Part shown: positions 30,617 through 39,841 of the stretch, piece after piece | Layout: each line of letters begins with the position of its first letter | Numbering within the stretch: position 1 is the first letter of the stretch | Source of the DNA: Azolla caroliniana | Taxonomy: Eukaryota; Polypodiophyta | Reading direction: 5' to 3' | NCBI GenBank assembly: GCA_043228905.1 | Contig: JBHGNT010000013.1 | Coordinates: 6,076,001-6,140,000, forward strand | Length of the DNA stretch: 64,000 nt | The notes under the pieces: generated by a model | What the model saw: only the letters and a program-made list of their open reading frames with translations | Told to the model about the DNA's origin: nothing | The model's database searches: none | Program-made: the position numbers and the translations under genes

Positions 30617-32580
30617 CATATCACCCTCAACACCCTTGGACGGGGACACACCCCAGAGAGTATGAACCGGTAAAGACAAGTCTTACCGACATTTGAAGTT
30701 ATTCGGTTGTCTCAATTGTGTGCATGTTGCAAAGGACAAGAGAGTCCCAACCATGCATATTCCTCATGGTCGACAAGATGATGATGAGTTCGGCTACCGA
30801 GTGTGGGACTTGGTCGACAAGAAGGTCTTTCGAAGTCGAGACATATTCTTCATGGAAGACAAGACAATTGTCCACTGGGAGTCAGAGAAGAAGATAGTGG
30901 ACTACGGGTCGACCGACAGAGATCAGTCAGAAGATACAAGGACTCATCCGGTTGGAAGCCGGATGACACTCGAAGAACCGGCCGGATTCGGACAAGAAAC
31001 CGAACTGATCGCAGAAGAATTCGACACTTGAACTTGACAAGACCCTGAATCGGATTCGGATGAAGAATAGACGAAGGAACCGGTTGTCGAAAACCAAGGA
31101 CAGAGATATCCTATCAGAGAAAGAAAGGGCACCCGGAGATTTCTAGATACAGAGCATGTGTTGTTGACCGACAAGGGGGAGCGAGAAAGCTTCAAGGAAG
31201 CGAAGAAAGACACCCACAGCCAGAAGTGGTTAAGTGCCATGCAGGACGAGATGGATTCCCTCCATGAGAACCACACATATGAATTGATAGAGTTACCGAA
31301 AGGAAAGATAGCACTCTGGAACAAGTAGGTGTACAAGTTGAAACTGGGAGATGTCGGAAATCCACGGAGATACAAAGCTCGAATCATGGTGAAGGGCTTC
31401 CAGTAGAAAAAGGGAGTGGATTTCAACGAGATCTTTGCCTCGGTGGTCAAGATGACATCCATCCGGATTGTGTTGAGCATTTGCGGCAATTATGGATCTC
31501 GAGGTAGAGCAACTAGTCACAAGACAGCATTCCTGCAGGATGACCTAGAGGAGGAGATCTACATGTAGGTATCAGAAGGATTCGTCAAGAAAGGGAAGGA
31601 GCACCTGGTATGCCGGTTGAAGAAGAGCTTATACGGACTGAAGCAAGCTCCCCGGCAATGGTACCCGAGGTTTGACTCTTTCATGACCGACCAAGGATAT
31701 CACAAGACGTAGGTCGACCACTGCGTATTCGTGAAGAAGTTCGATGAAGGAGACTTCATGATACTCTTGTTGTATGTGGATGACATGTTGATCTGATCGC
31801 CAGACCGGACCAGATCAAAATCGGAAATCTGAAGAAGGCCTTGAACCGGACCTTCTCAATGAAAGATATGGGTCCGACGAGATAGATATTGGGCATGCAC
31901 ATATTCCCAGACCGGACATAGTTGTTGTGGTTGTCATAGGAGAAGTATGTGACAAAGATGCATCAAAGGTTCAACATGTTGGATGCGAAGTCGGTCGGAT
32001 CGACACTTCCAGCAAATTGCAAATTGTTTGGGAAGCAGAGCCCGAAGATAAAGGTAGAGAAGTCAGAGATGATGAAGATACCATACGCCTCTGCCGTCAA
32101 AAGCTTGATGTACGCAATGGTGTGTATTTAGCCGAATATCGGATATGCTATTGGAGCGGTTAGCCGGTTCATGAGCAATCCGGGAAGAGAACACTAGACC
32201 GTGGTCAAGTGGATACTCTAGTACTTGAAAGATACCTCGACTATGTGCGTCCGATTCAGCTCCGATAAACCCCTATTGGAAGGCATAATTGATTCAGACA
32301 TGTCAGTTGATGCAACTACCAACCGGTCTACGTCTGTATATGTATGACATATGCAGGGGGAGCCATATCGTGGCAGTCGAGGCTGCAGAAGGCCGTTGCA
32401 CTATCGACAACGGAAGCGGAGTACATGGCACCCGTAGAAGCCGGTAAAGAGGTAACCTAGATGAAGGACTTCATCGTAGAGCTAGGGGTCCGACAGGAGG
32501 AATTCTGGCTCTATTGCAACAATCAAAGTGTCATCCACCTTGCGAAGAACACGACCTACCACTCTCGGACCAAGCACATC
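30617..32580 (+). pseudogene. Copia-A integrase end, reverse transcriptase and RNase H
   Basis: YRHLKLFGCLNCVHV, RVWDLVDKKVFRSRDIFF, then a degenerate reverse transcriptase with YKARIMVKGFQ, LKKSLYGLKQAPRQW and LLLYVDDMLI (YVDD at 31772-31783), then RNase H with SLMYAM, STTEAEYMA and VIHLAKNTTYHSRTKHI. At least eight stops are present. The protein homology ends at TKHI, exactly where the palindromic array begins at 32581. Confidence 0.85.
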
Positions 32581-32799
32581 GTATCGAGTTCCTGTATAAA
32601 ACACAACTTTATACAGGAACTTGATACGGCGTATCGAGTTCCTATTTAAAACACAAACTTTTAACAGGAACTCGATACGGCGTATCAAGTTCCTGTATAA
32701 AACCTAAACTTCAAAGAGAAACTCGATACGCCGTATCGAGTTCCTGTATAAAGTTTGTATTTTATACAGGAACTCAATACGACGTATCAAGTTCTTGAG
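32581..32799. repeat. 51-bp tandem array in which every unit is a hairpin
   Basis: Units start at 32581, 32631, 32682 and 32733, with a partial unit at 32784. Each begins GTATC(G/A)AGTTCCT and ends AACTCGATACG(G/C)C or a variant. Within a unit, GTTCCTGTATAAA pairs with TTTATACAGGAAC across a short loop. Across unit joins, CTCGATACG pairs with CGTATCGAG around one base. The array is therefore self-complementary at two nested phases. Units differ by a few substitutions, some compensatory in appearance. Confidence 0.9.
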
Positions 32800-32844
32800 T
32801 GCTAAAACATATTTACAAAAATGTCCACAATGTCAGAGGCTTAC

Positions 32845-33022
32845 CTGGAGTCCTGGCGCCTAATTTTCTTTGAAGACATGGTTGATCTTGTCGAAGTTTC
32901 AGCGGAGATCACGCTTTCGTGCTTCGTGCTCTGTGTGCTTTGTTTGCTATGTTTGCTATGTTTGCTCTATGTGCTCTTGTGCTTTGTGTGATTGAAATAT
33001 GACGGGGTCTTCCTATTTATAG
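32845..33022 (-). promoter_or_regulatory. Minus-strand promoter with possible short first exon
   Basis: On the minus strand a TATA box, CTATAAATAG (33022-33013), is followed by about 130 bp of leader with repeated AGCAAACAT and AGCACA phrases. Next come a start codon in good context (AACCATGTC, ATG at 32879-32877), eleven codons (MSSKKIRRQDS), then CAGGTAAGC, a strong splice-donor match near 32845. The intron, if real, would contain the 51-bp array. No second exon was recognised. Alternatively it is a promoter scrap captured by the element. Confidence 0.4.
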
Positions 33023-33029
33023 GGATTGA

Positions 33030-33440
33030 CTACAGTGGTTAAAGTAACCACAGTCACCTTAACTAGGGTTGGCAAGCTTGAGGTTAGTTAGTTAGTAACC
33101 ACAGTCACTTTAACCAGAGTTACTTATGATTGCATCAATGATTACAAAGTCAAACTAACATATTGATGATTATTTTATAGTCAAAATAACATACAATGAC
33201 TTTGAAGTTTAGGAAGGAAACAATGATAGAGGTTCATGAATGAACCAATGATTGATTACTCAAAGCAACATTTTTATGACTCTTAATTGCTTTGTATTAA
33301 AGATGTGGGCATGAATGAACCAATGATTGAAAAGTCTTATATTTAAACAATAGGGCATGAATGAACCAATGACTGAGAAGTTCTATATTAAATATGGGTG
33401 CCATTAATTAACCAATGATTTTAACTTTAATCTAACATAT
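33030..33440. repeat. Short dispersed repeats with CCAAT core
   Basis: CATGAATGAACCAATGA recurs near 33234, 33310 and 33357, and ATTAACCAATGAT near 33411, about 50-75 bp apart. Nearby, GTAACCACAGTCAC(C/T)TTAAC occurs twice (about 33042 and 33097). They lie between the leftward promoter and the rightward transposase-like gene and could be protein-binding subterminal repeats or promoter elements. Confidence 0.55.
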
Positions 33441-33703
33441 ATATGGCTTGGTAATGATTGTAATTATATTTTACTTGATTTAACTTTATACATACTAGTT
33501 TAAGTAATTATTAATATGTTTAATACAATTATTATATTAAAAATAATATCTTTATGTATTGTATTAATATAATATTAAATAATATAAACATTATATTGAG
33601 GGAGCTTCTGTTTAGAGAGGAGTTTATGTTTAGAGAGGAGCTTATCAGTTTTTTATGTTAGCCTAAGCACATAACTTAAAGAGATCTGTGTGGACCTTAA
33701 GCC

Positions 33704-35605
33704 ATGAGTGAAGATTCACCGTTCTCGATTGAAGAATATTGTCTATCGACAGACTCACCATATTCTATCGAAGAGTATTGTCTGAGCTCATCTTCACCTA
33801 CAACGAATGTGAATAATGACGCATGTGAAGAGTTCTCTATTGAAGAATACGATATTAATAAAGATACGGAGAATGAAGGTAGTGCCAATGAAACATCGAA
33901 TATCATGGGCGATGGTCACAACAAAGAATTGGATAATAACAATGTTACACCAACTTCTATGCAGGAAGAGAAATCCGGAAGCCCTATGCATATTAGCAGA
34001 ATCCCACGAATAATTCATCTAGCTAGATTTAACTTGGTGACATCAAATAAACAGATTGGATTTGATGTCAAAAAAATATGTTGTGCCCGTGGTTGTATGT
34101 CTATGATTGGAAAATCAAAGTTGCGAGAATTAAGGCGATACTATTTTTCGATGACTGGTGATGAGCAAGACACTTACCTCGGGTCACATATGCAACTAGT
34201 GTCTAACAAATGTACGGGGATCAAAGTATCATTTGACTATTATATCTTCCATGCACAACAGATATGTAGAGTTGCATTTAAAATTGCGTTATGTGTTAGT
34301 AACATGCGGCTACATAGAGTACAACAACGTCTACTTAGCGGGGATCAGATGCTCAATTGTAAAGAGGTTCCAAGTATGAAAGGTGCAATTGGAAGACATG
34401 CTATTGGTTGGATGAAAAATTACTTTCAGTTAAATTGTGAAGTAATGCCCACTACAAGTAGGATGCACCTCTTTGATAATTACACATGTCAAGAAGTTTA
34501 TGATGTCTATCGATCTGATATGGTGGGGTCACGTAATAAGTCTGTCACATATAGCCAATTCACAAGATTATGGAGAGCTTGGTTTTCAAATGTTATCATT
34601 CCACGTAAAGTACGCATGGGGTATTGCTCCATTTTTGCAAATCTTAAAAGTTTGGCTAAAGGTAAAAAGACATCAATGGAAAAGGATATGAGTAAGAAGT
34701 TACTACAAGAGCATCGTGAGGCACAATCGTTAGAACGAAAGAAGGCGATGCATCATAGAGAGAAGTGTTTGAAGAGGCCCGAACAATACATGTGCTTAAT
34801 GATAGATGGCATGGACCAGAAGAAGACGTGCTTGTTGCATATGCGAAGGCTCCCCAAAGACGTCAATGATGAGTGCCTTGTTCAAATGCACTTGGTGAGA
34901 TGCTTGGCTTATAATAGGTCAGTTGGACTTCACTTCTTCATTACATACCCCAATGTTCACAATGACCCTAACGTAACAATTACAGTGATTCACCGAGTTT
35001 TGATGTCTTGGGGCCAATCTTTCCCCCCTGTTCTATACATTCAATTGGACAATACTGCTAGAGAGAACAAAAATTCAACTGTGTTTGGCTATCTAAGTAT
35101 GTTGGTCAACCAAGGATTGTTTAGAAAAGTGAAAGTCAATTTTCTTTTGGTTGGCCACACACATGATCATATAGATAAGATGTTTAGCACATTCTCCAGA
35201 CAGTTGTCTCGGCATGATGCTTTCAGATTACCTAAACTATTTGATGTCATTTGTGATGCATATACACCACGCCCAAAAGTGTTACACTTGAAGGAGGTAT
35301 ATGACTTTAAGAGATATATATCAGATGGGGGTGTTGGGAATGTTAAAGTGCTTGCCCAGTTAAACAATATAAGCTTCAATCACATTTTTATGATAAAGAA
35401 AAATGAAATAAGTGGTTCTACGCTTTTGTATGCTAAACAATATTCATCTTCTACAACATGGGAACTTGAAGGTGGTTGTGAGCTATTACTTTGTATGCTG
35501 AGTACAATTGTCCATGGAGCTAAGCATTTATGCCAATTGAGAAGAAAGGACAGTTGCATAGTGACTTGGTATCGGAACAAAAACGGTTATGCCTCCAAGC
35601 CTTAG
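33704..35605 (+). CDS. DDE transposase-like protein (DUF7869-type), main part
   Basis: 633 codons from the first Met after a 700-bp AT-rich upstream region. The N-terminus has three SIEEY repeats and is acidic. About residues 125-300 form a Cys-containing region (KKICCARGCM, YYIFHAQQICRVAF). Residues about 360-530 carry the conserved core: MCLMIDGMDQKKT, LYIQLDNTARENKN, then FLLVGHTHDHIDKMFS. From memory these match proteins annotated DUF7869. The spaced Asp residues look like an RNase H-fold DDE/D triad, which is my inference. The frame runs out at 35605; homologous sequence resumes in another frame at about 35530, so there is a frameshift near 35525-35540. No family function is established. 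Confidence 0.65.
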   Translation: MSEDSPFSIEEYCLSTDSPYSIEEYCLSSSSPTTNVNNDACEEFSIEEYDINKDTENEGSANETSNIMGDGHNKELDNNNVTPTSMQEEKSGSPMHISRIPRIIHLARFNLVTSNKQIGFDVKKICCARGCMSMIGKSKLRELRRYYFSMTGDEQDTYLGSHMQLVSNKCTGIKVSFDYYIFHAQQICRVAFKIALCVSNMRLHRVQQRLLSGDQMLNCKEVPSMKGAIGRHAIGWMKNYFQLNCEVMPTTSRMHLFDNYTCQEVYDVYRSDMVGSRNKSVTYSQFTRLWRAWFSNVIIPRKVRMGYCSIFANLKSLAKGKKTSMEKDMSKKLLQEHREAQSLERKKAMHHREKCLKRPEQYMCLMIDGMDQKKTCLLHMRRLPKDVNDECLVQMHLVRCLAYNRSVGLHFFITYPNVHNDPNVTITVIHRVLMSWGQSFPPVLYIQLDNTARENKNSTVFGYLSMLVNQGLFRKVKVNFLLVGHTHDHIDKMFSTFSRQLSRHDAFRLPKLFDVICDAYTPRPKVLHLKEVYDFKRYISDGGVGNVKVLAQLNNISFNHIFMIKKNEISGSTLLYAKQYSSSTTWELEGGCELLLCMLSTIVHGAKHLCQLRRKDSCIVTWYRNKNGYASKP

Positions 35606-36414
35606 AAGAAAAAAGAAAGGATATTGAGGCCGCCAAGAAATATGCTGCACAACAAGACACGTCATGGTGGGATGTATTTTATAGTGATCAGAAAGGAATT
35701 ATAGACAATTGTGTATTTGGTGATAATTGGAATTTGGAAACGCCATTCACATGGTCGCTGCAACATGATGGTGTAAATAAAACTCCGGAGCAACCAACAA
35801 ATGCGATTAATGACAGTTTGGTCCATCCACAACAAAGAGACATTTATGTGGGACCAAGGATGACCAAAGCAGCCGAAGCTAGATGGCAAGGCAATTTGCA
35901 AGAGCTCATGGCGGGGATGTTGATTGCAACGCCGGCTAATGAGAACTAAGATGGCCACCAATTTTGGGTTGGTAAAATTCTAGAAGTGCTAATGCATGAA
36001 ATAGAAAACACGATCAAGTCTATAAACGTTCATTGGTACAACACTAGAAGTGCAAATGCTTTTACAGGTAAGTATACATTGGAGATAATTGAATGCCCAA
36101 CAAGAAGGGGAGGTAGGAAGAGGAAGCGAAACATTCGTAACAACTCGACCCTTGATATCTCTAATGTGGATATCATCGTGTACGACTTCATGCTTACAAA
36201 AGCCAGACGATTAAGGAAGTCAACAATAGATATAATAAAAGAAAAATTACCAGGTCTACAAGGTGGCTCGAGTCAAAGGCAAACGAAATCTGCTACATAT
36301 AGTCTAGAGTCAAACCATTTGGTTTATGACGAAGATAATGCACTGATTGGTACATTCGAGGATGATGAGGAGGAATCGTCATTGTATATTAGTTATAGTA
36401 GTGATTCTCCGTAA
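35530..36414 (+). pseudogene. C-terminal part of the DUF7869-type protein (frameshifted, one stop)
   Basis: The frame from 35530 (MPIEKKGQLHS, KDIEAAKKYAAQQDTSWWDVFY) overlaps the end of the 633-codon frame and continues the protein. A TAA at 35947-35949 is followed in the same frame by FWVGKILEV and VHWYNTRS, then a Lys/Arg-rich tract (RRGGRKRKRNIR) and an acidic tail to 36414. FWVGK...VHWY resembles a small chromatin-type barrel, an inference only. One frameshift and one stop are the only visible lesions in about 900 codons, so inactivation is recent or partly an assembly issue. Confidence 0.55.
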
Positions 36415-36784
36415 AGGAGTGATCATGAATGTATTTTTGGCTATTAAGTGTAACTACATTCCGCTTATAACAAATCGAGTAATATAAAAGCATGTGTTTT
36501 GAATTCTTATGATTTCTAAAAAATCGTTTCTTATAATATAACATTGGTTGTAAAGTTCATGATATAAATTGAGAATGTAACTTTTTGAAATTCCTCTTTT
36601 TTTATTTACTTCTAAATCAAGAAAATAGTAGATTTTTAACCTTTTTCATAGTATATTTGAACATGTATGATACTGGTATCAATGTGTTTTGTAAAATCAT
36701 TGAAAAAGCCCTAAAATCAACCAAAATTTTCCTTATCCTTCCATTTATGCGTGATCCTTCCACTTGTGAACATGAACGTGTTCT
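36415..36784. other. AT-rich junction, no gene
   Basis: Downstream of the transposase-like gene. No inverted copy of the 51-bp array or of the CCAAT repeats was found here. It may include the decayed 5' part of the gypsy-2 LTR. Confidence 0.4.
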
Positions 36785-37000
36785 TAATCTATTAATCCAT
36801 TAACCTCCGTAAGCTAAAACTTTTTTAATCCCAATCTTAGGATAGATTGTAATTTTTCTTTTCCTTTGGTAATGAAATTTGTCAAACTTTCTGATTTCCG
36901 TTAATTCTTAAAAGTTTAAACTCACGAATCTGATATCCTCTGGTCGAAGGCCCCGGGGTCTTGCCTCAAGTTCACGTATCCTTGTCATATTTTCGCCACA
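36785..37000 (+). repeat. Gypsy-2 5' LTR, 3' end only recognisable
   Basis: Matches the right end of the solo LTR at 60756-62161 (read in minus sense): AATCCCAATCTT, TTGTAATTT, then TCCTCTGGTCG(A/G)AGGCCCCGG, CTTGCCTCAA, ending TTTTCGCCACA at 37000. The 5' part is either diverged or missing. Confidence 0.7.
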
Positions 37001-37103
37001 TCTTTTGTGAACCCGACGTGAAACGAGGCGGTAAGAGGATATCAAGTGCGAGGAATTGACGAATTGACCATGCTGAAGCCTTTCGTCAACTCAAGGAGAG
37101 GAA

Positions 37104-38384
37104 TTGACGAAAGGCATGGTGTCCATTGTGGAATACATGCTGAAGATGAGGGATCGTGAGGCTTTAATCGACGAAGCTATTGATCGAACGGTAGAGATAG
37201 CTGGACGGTTTGGTGGCAAGAACATCATGAATTTCCTTGCTACCTATCAGAACGAGATGCAGCAGAGGAATGTCAACAATCTCAAACAAATTTCTAGCTT
37301 TAAACTTGTGGTGGAACTAGGGATCCGTGAACGCATCATGGAGATCCAAAATGAGCACACAACTTGGGCGGAGTTCGAAAACGCGCTTCTTGCTTAATAC
37401 ATGCTTGAAGATGCGTCAAGGATGACTCGATATTCACTAATGATTTGGATCGAGAAGAAAGGTAAGAATTTGTGTGCGTCGGGAGTATATGCGGAATTCG
37501 ACCAAAAGTACAACCAACTTCTGAGTGCTGATCAACGAGTTCTCGATGGAGATAAAGTCTTGTTGTTCGTGAAGGCGGTGGATATGAAAGACCGACGAGA
37601 ATTGGGCAGCCTTTTGGAGGATGAAACGCAACCAAATGGCTTGGTAGCGGACTGGGCGGCGGTGGAGAAGCCTTGTAGCCATCTTGATAAGTGTCGACAA
37701 TGGTTGGAGGAGACTAACGTGGAGAATCCACAATCGTGGAGGAAGGTGCCTACAATGATCGAGCCTAGCAAGCCGATCAACAATTTCGACAAGAAAGTGA
37801 TGGAGGAATTTATAATTGAAGAGCTCTCCAAGAAGTTTGAAACGGTATTGCTAGTCAACTTAGGTCGACGCGGGCCCAAAGTAAAAGAAGTGTTTAGATG
37901 TGTGTGGTGTGACACCATCGAGCACTCACGAAGGGAATGTGCTGACTTGCAAGATGTGATTCGCAAGAATGTCGTCTATTTGGACGACAACATGATCCAC
38001 TCGAGCGAGACCCGGAAGCCACTACGAGTGAACTTCGGAAGAGGCGGGCTGAAAAAGATTGTCAAAGAGGAAGATGCAAGGCATGTGGAAGCTATGCACT
38101 ATGCAGAATCGGCCGGGATACGAGTTGGAAGAGAGAATCTTAAAATGATCAAGCCAGGAGCTGGGTTTTGGCCAACGGTCTTCGAGTGCGAGAAAAAAGG
38201 CAAAATCAATTTGGAGGATCTTAATCTGGCTGATCGGAATGTGCAACGAGTTACCGGATGGTCGGATCCAATCAACAATAACACAAGCTTTGTAGAGGTT
38301 GTGTGTGACAACTATGAAGCTCTTGTCAAAGAGAAGAGGCAAAGAACTAGTGAGAAGATGGCACATCAAAGCTTCCCAATATGA
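37104..38384 (+). pseudogene. Gypsy-2 gag with zinc knuckle and DUF4100-like segment
   Basis: A frame from 37104 (MVSIVEYMLKMRDREAL, NIMNFLATYQNEM, QISSFKLVVELGIRERI) ends at a stop at 37395-37397. The same frame continues after it as RYSLMIWIEKKGKN and YAEFDQKYNQLLSADQRVL. A CX2CX4HX4C knuckle (CVWCDTIEHSRREC) lies near 37900. It is followed by VVYLDDNMIHSSETRKPL and NFGRGGLKKI, which I recall as the DUF4100 signature. Parallel to gypsy-1 gag (6534-6968) over the first 140 codons. Confidence 0.75.
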
Positions 38385-38685
38385 GGAATAACAGGGAAAG
38401 AAGGGCAAGCCCAACCTATGCCACGAAAAGAGATTGGAGAAACAAGCATGAAGCCCGGTGGATCGAGCCAACCTGCTCGTATGGAAGTCGAAGGTCCTTG
38501 AGGAGAAGGTTTTAGACAGTCATGTCGACCTTACTTTGAGAGAACAGCTTGGGATTGCAAAGAAGGAGTTCCATGATACTATTGTGGACCTGATTAAGTG
38601 AAAGCGGCAACAATTGGATGAAGATGAGCTGAAAACAAGTGCCATAACCATGGCAAGATTGGAATAGGAGGAAGAAGAAGAAGTC

Positions 38686-39135
38686 ATGGCGAACATCCAT
38701 TACTCTCGGCCTCATTGGGCAAGAGCAACGACAGAGACGCCGGTGAAGATCGGGGAGAAAAAAGAGACCGTGGTAGCCTTGATTGACCATGGCTCAGAGA
38801 TCAACCTCATGTCGACCGAGTTCTACAAAAAAGGAAGATGGCCGATTAACACAAACCACGGTTGGATGATTCGAGCGGCAATGAAGGCCACAAAGGACTT
38901 GTACGGAGCTTGCCCCAATGTTAAAGTCACGATTGGGGATGTGGAGATTGATCAGCACTCCTTCGTGCAAGACTCGGCTTCGCATCCTATCATCCTAGGA
39001 CAACCGTATATCACATCGTCCCGGATGGAAACCAAGGTGTTTGATAATGGAGCAGCCTTCATGCGAGTCAAGAGCCTTGACAGTCAAAGATTTGTGCAAT
39101 TCCTGACGGTGCGAGCTAACCACGAAAGGAATTGA
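38686..39135 (+). pseudogene. Gypsy-2 retropepsin-like protease with DHG active site
   Basis: 150 codons: KKETVVALIDHGSEINLMS, then FYKKGRWPINTNHGW, YGACPNVKVTIGD, HPIILGQPYITSSRMETKV. The overall pattern is a retropepsin, but the catalytic triplet is DHG rather than DSG or DTG. I recall DHGSEIN as normal for this lineage, so it may be functional rather than mutated. It is separated from gag by stops in 38390-38670. Confidence 0.75.
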
Positions 39136-39264
39136 GATAGCCTTGGAGGCGAATCCTTAGATTTTTAAAGCGAACTATTGAAGCATGAGGCACAAATAGT
39201 CCGAGCAATCATAAGTCCCCACAAGGAAGCAGAGAGCGTTGTCGTAGTGTAGGTTGCACACTAT

Positions 39265-39700
39265 GTGGACTTCTTTCTCCTAGTCCAAGACCTCTGTGGT
39301 TCCCACCCGACTCACGCAACGATCCGGAGCCGAAAGGCACGACAGCGTGGATTGCAAGGAGAAGCAACATGCGTCACACCTAGCAGCGCATGTAAACTAA
39401 CACTACCCAACAAGAAGGACAAGCATCGGATACAAGACTTTGAGAAGGTGTTGAAAGAAGAAAGCATAATCGAAGAAGAAGAATTCGTGTCTCATATTCT
39501 AGAGGAAGCCTCATTTAACGACACCATCGGCGAAATCGAGGAAGTCGTGGACTTGAGCTATCTTCACGATCAACACGTGATTTCGGTTAACTCCGTCAAC
39601 ATGTATGCTATCATCAAAGCATCTCGATGGAGGAAGTTGAAGTCAACACAAAATATAAAACGATGGATAGGAAGATCAAGCTAGTTGCAGTTCCGCTACC
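39265..39700 (+). pseudogene. Gypsy-2 linker between protease and reverse transcriptase
   Basis: 139-codon frame, charged (EKVLKEESIIEEEEF, DLSYLHDQHV), with no known domain. The position between protease and reverse transcriptase fits the acidic spacer of this lineage. Confidence 0.45.
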
Positions 39701-39841
39701 GGAAGATAGCTGACAAAAGATGAAGTTGCAAAAGATCCAAGCTTAAGGAATCCGAAGACAATAGGCCATGTCTTCACAGAAAAGACAAAAGGAAAGGTAC
39801 GAGTTGGAAGGGAGGATTTCCTCCTCCTTGAAGAGGAGCAA

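Larger units (their letters stand above)
23056..32580 (+). mobile_element. Copia-A retrotransposon, truncated both ends, with two insertions
   Basis: Plus-strand copia order: protease end, GAG-pre-integrase, integrase, reverse transcriptase, RNase H. The 5' end starts just after the protease active site. The 3' end stops inside RNase H at the TKHI motif, where the 51-bp palindromic array begins. Copia-B cuts the integrase domain (23750/29686, TSD GAGTG) and a solo LTR cuts it again (30040-30616). Many stops show long inactivity. The GDHGSVRTGNEG, DVRHVP and LNLISVSRLDDEG motifs resemble Tnt1-type elements. Confidence 0.85.

Noticed and set aside
32581-32799. CRISPR-like array
   Set aside because: Repeats are contiguous with no unique spacers, and the setting is plant nuclear DNA; it is a palindromic tandem repeat.
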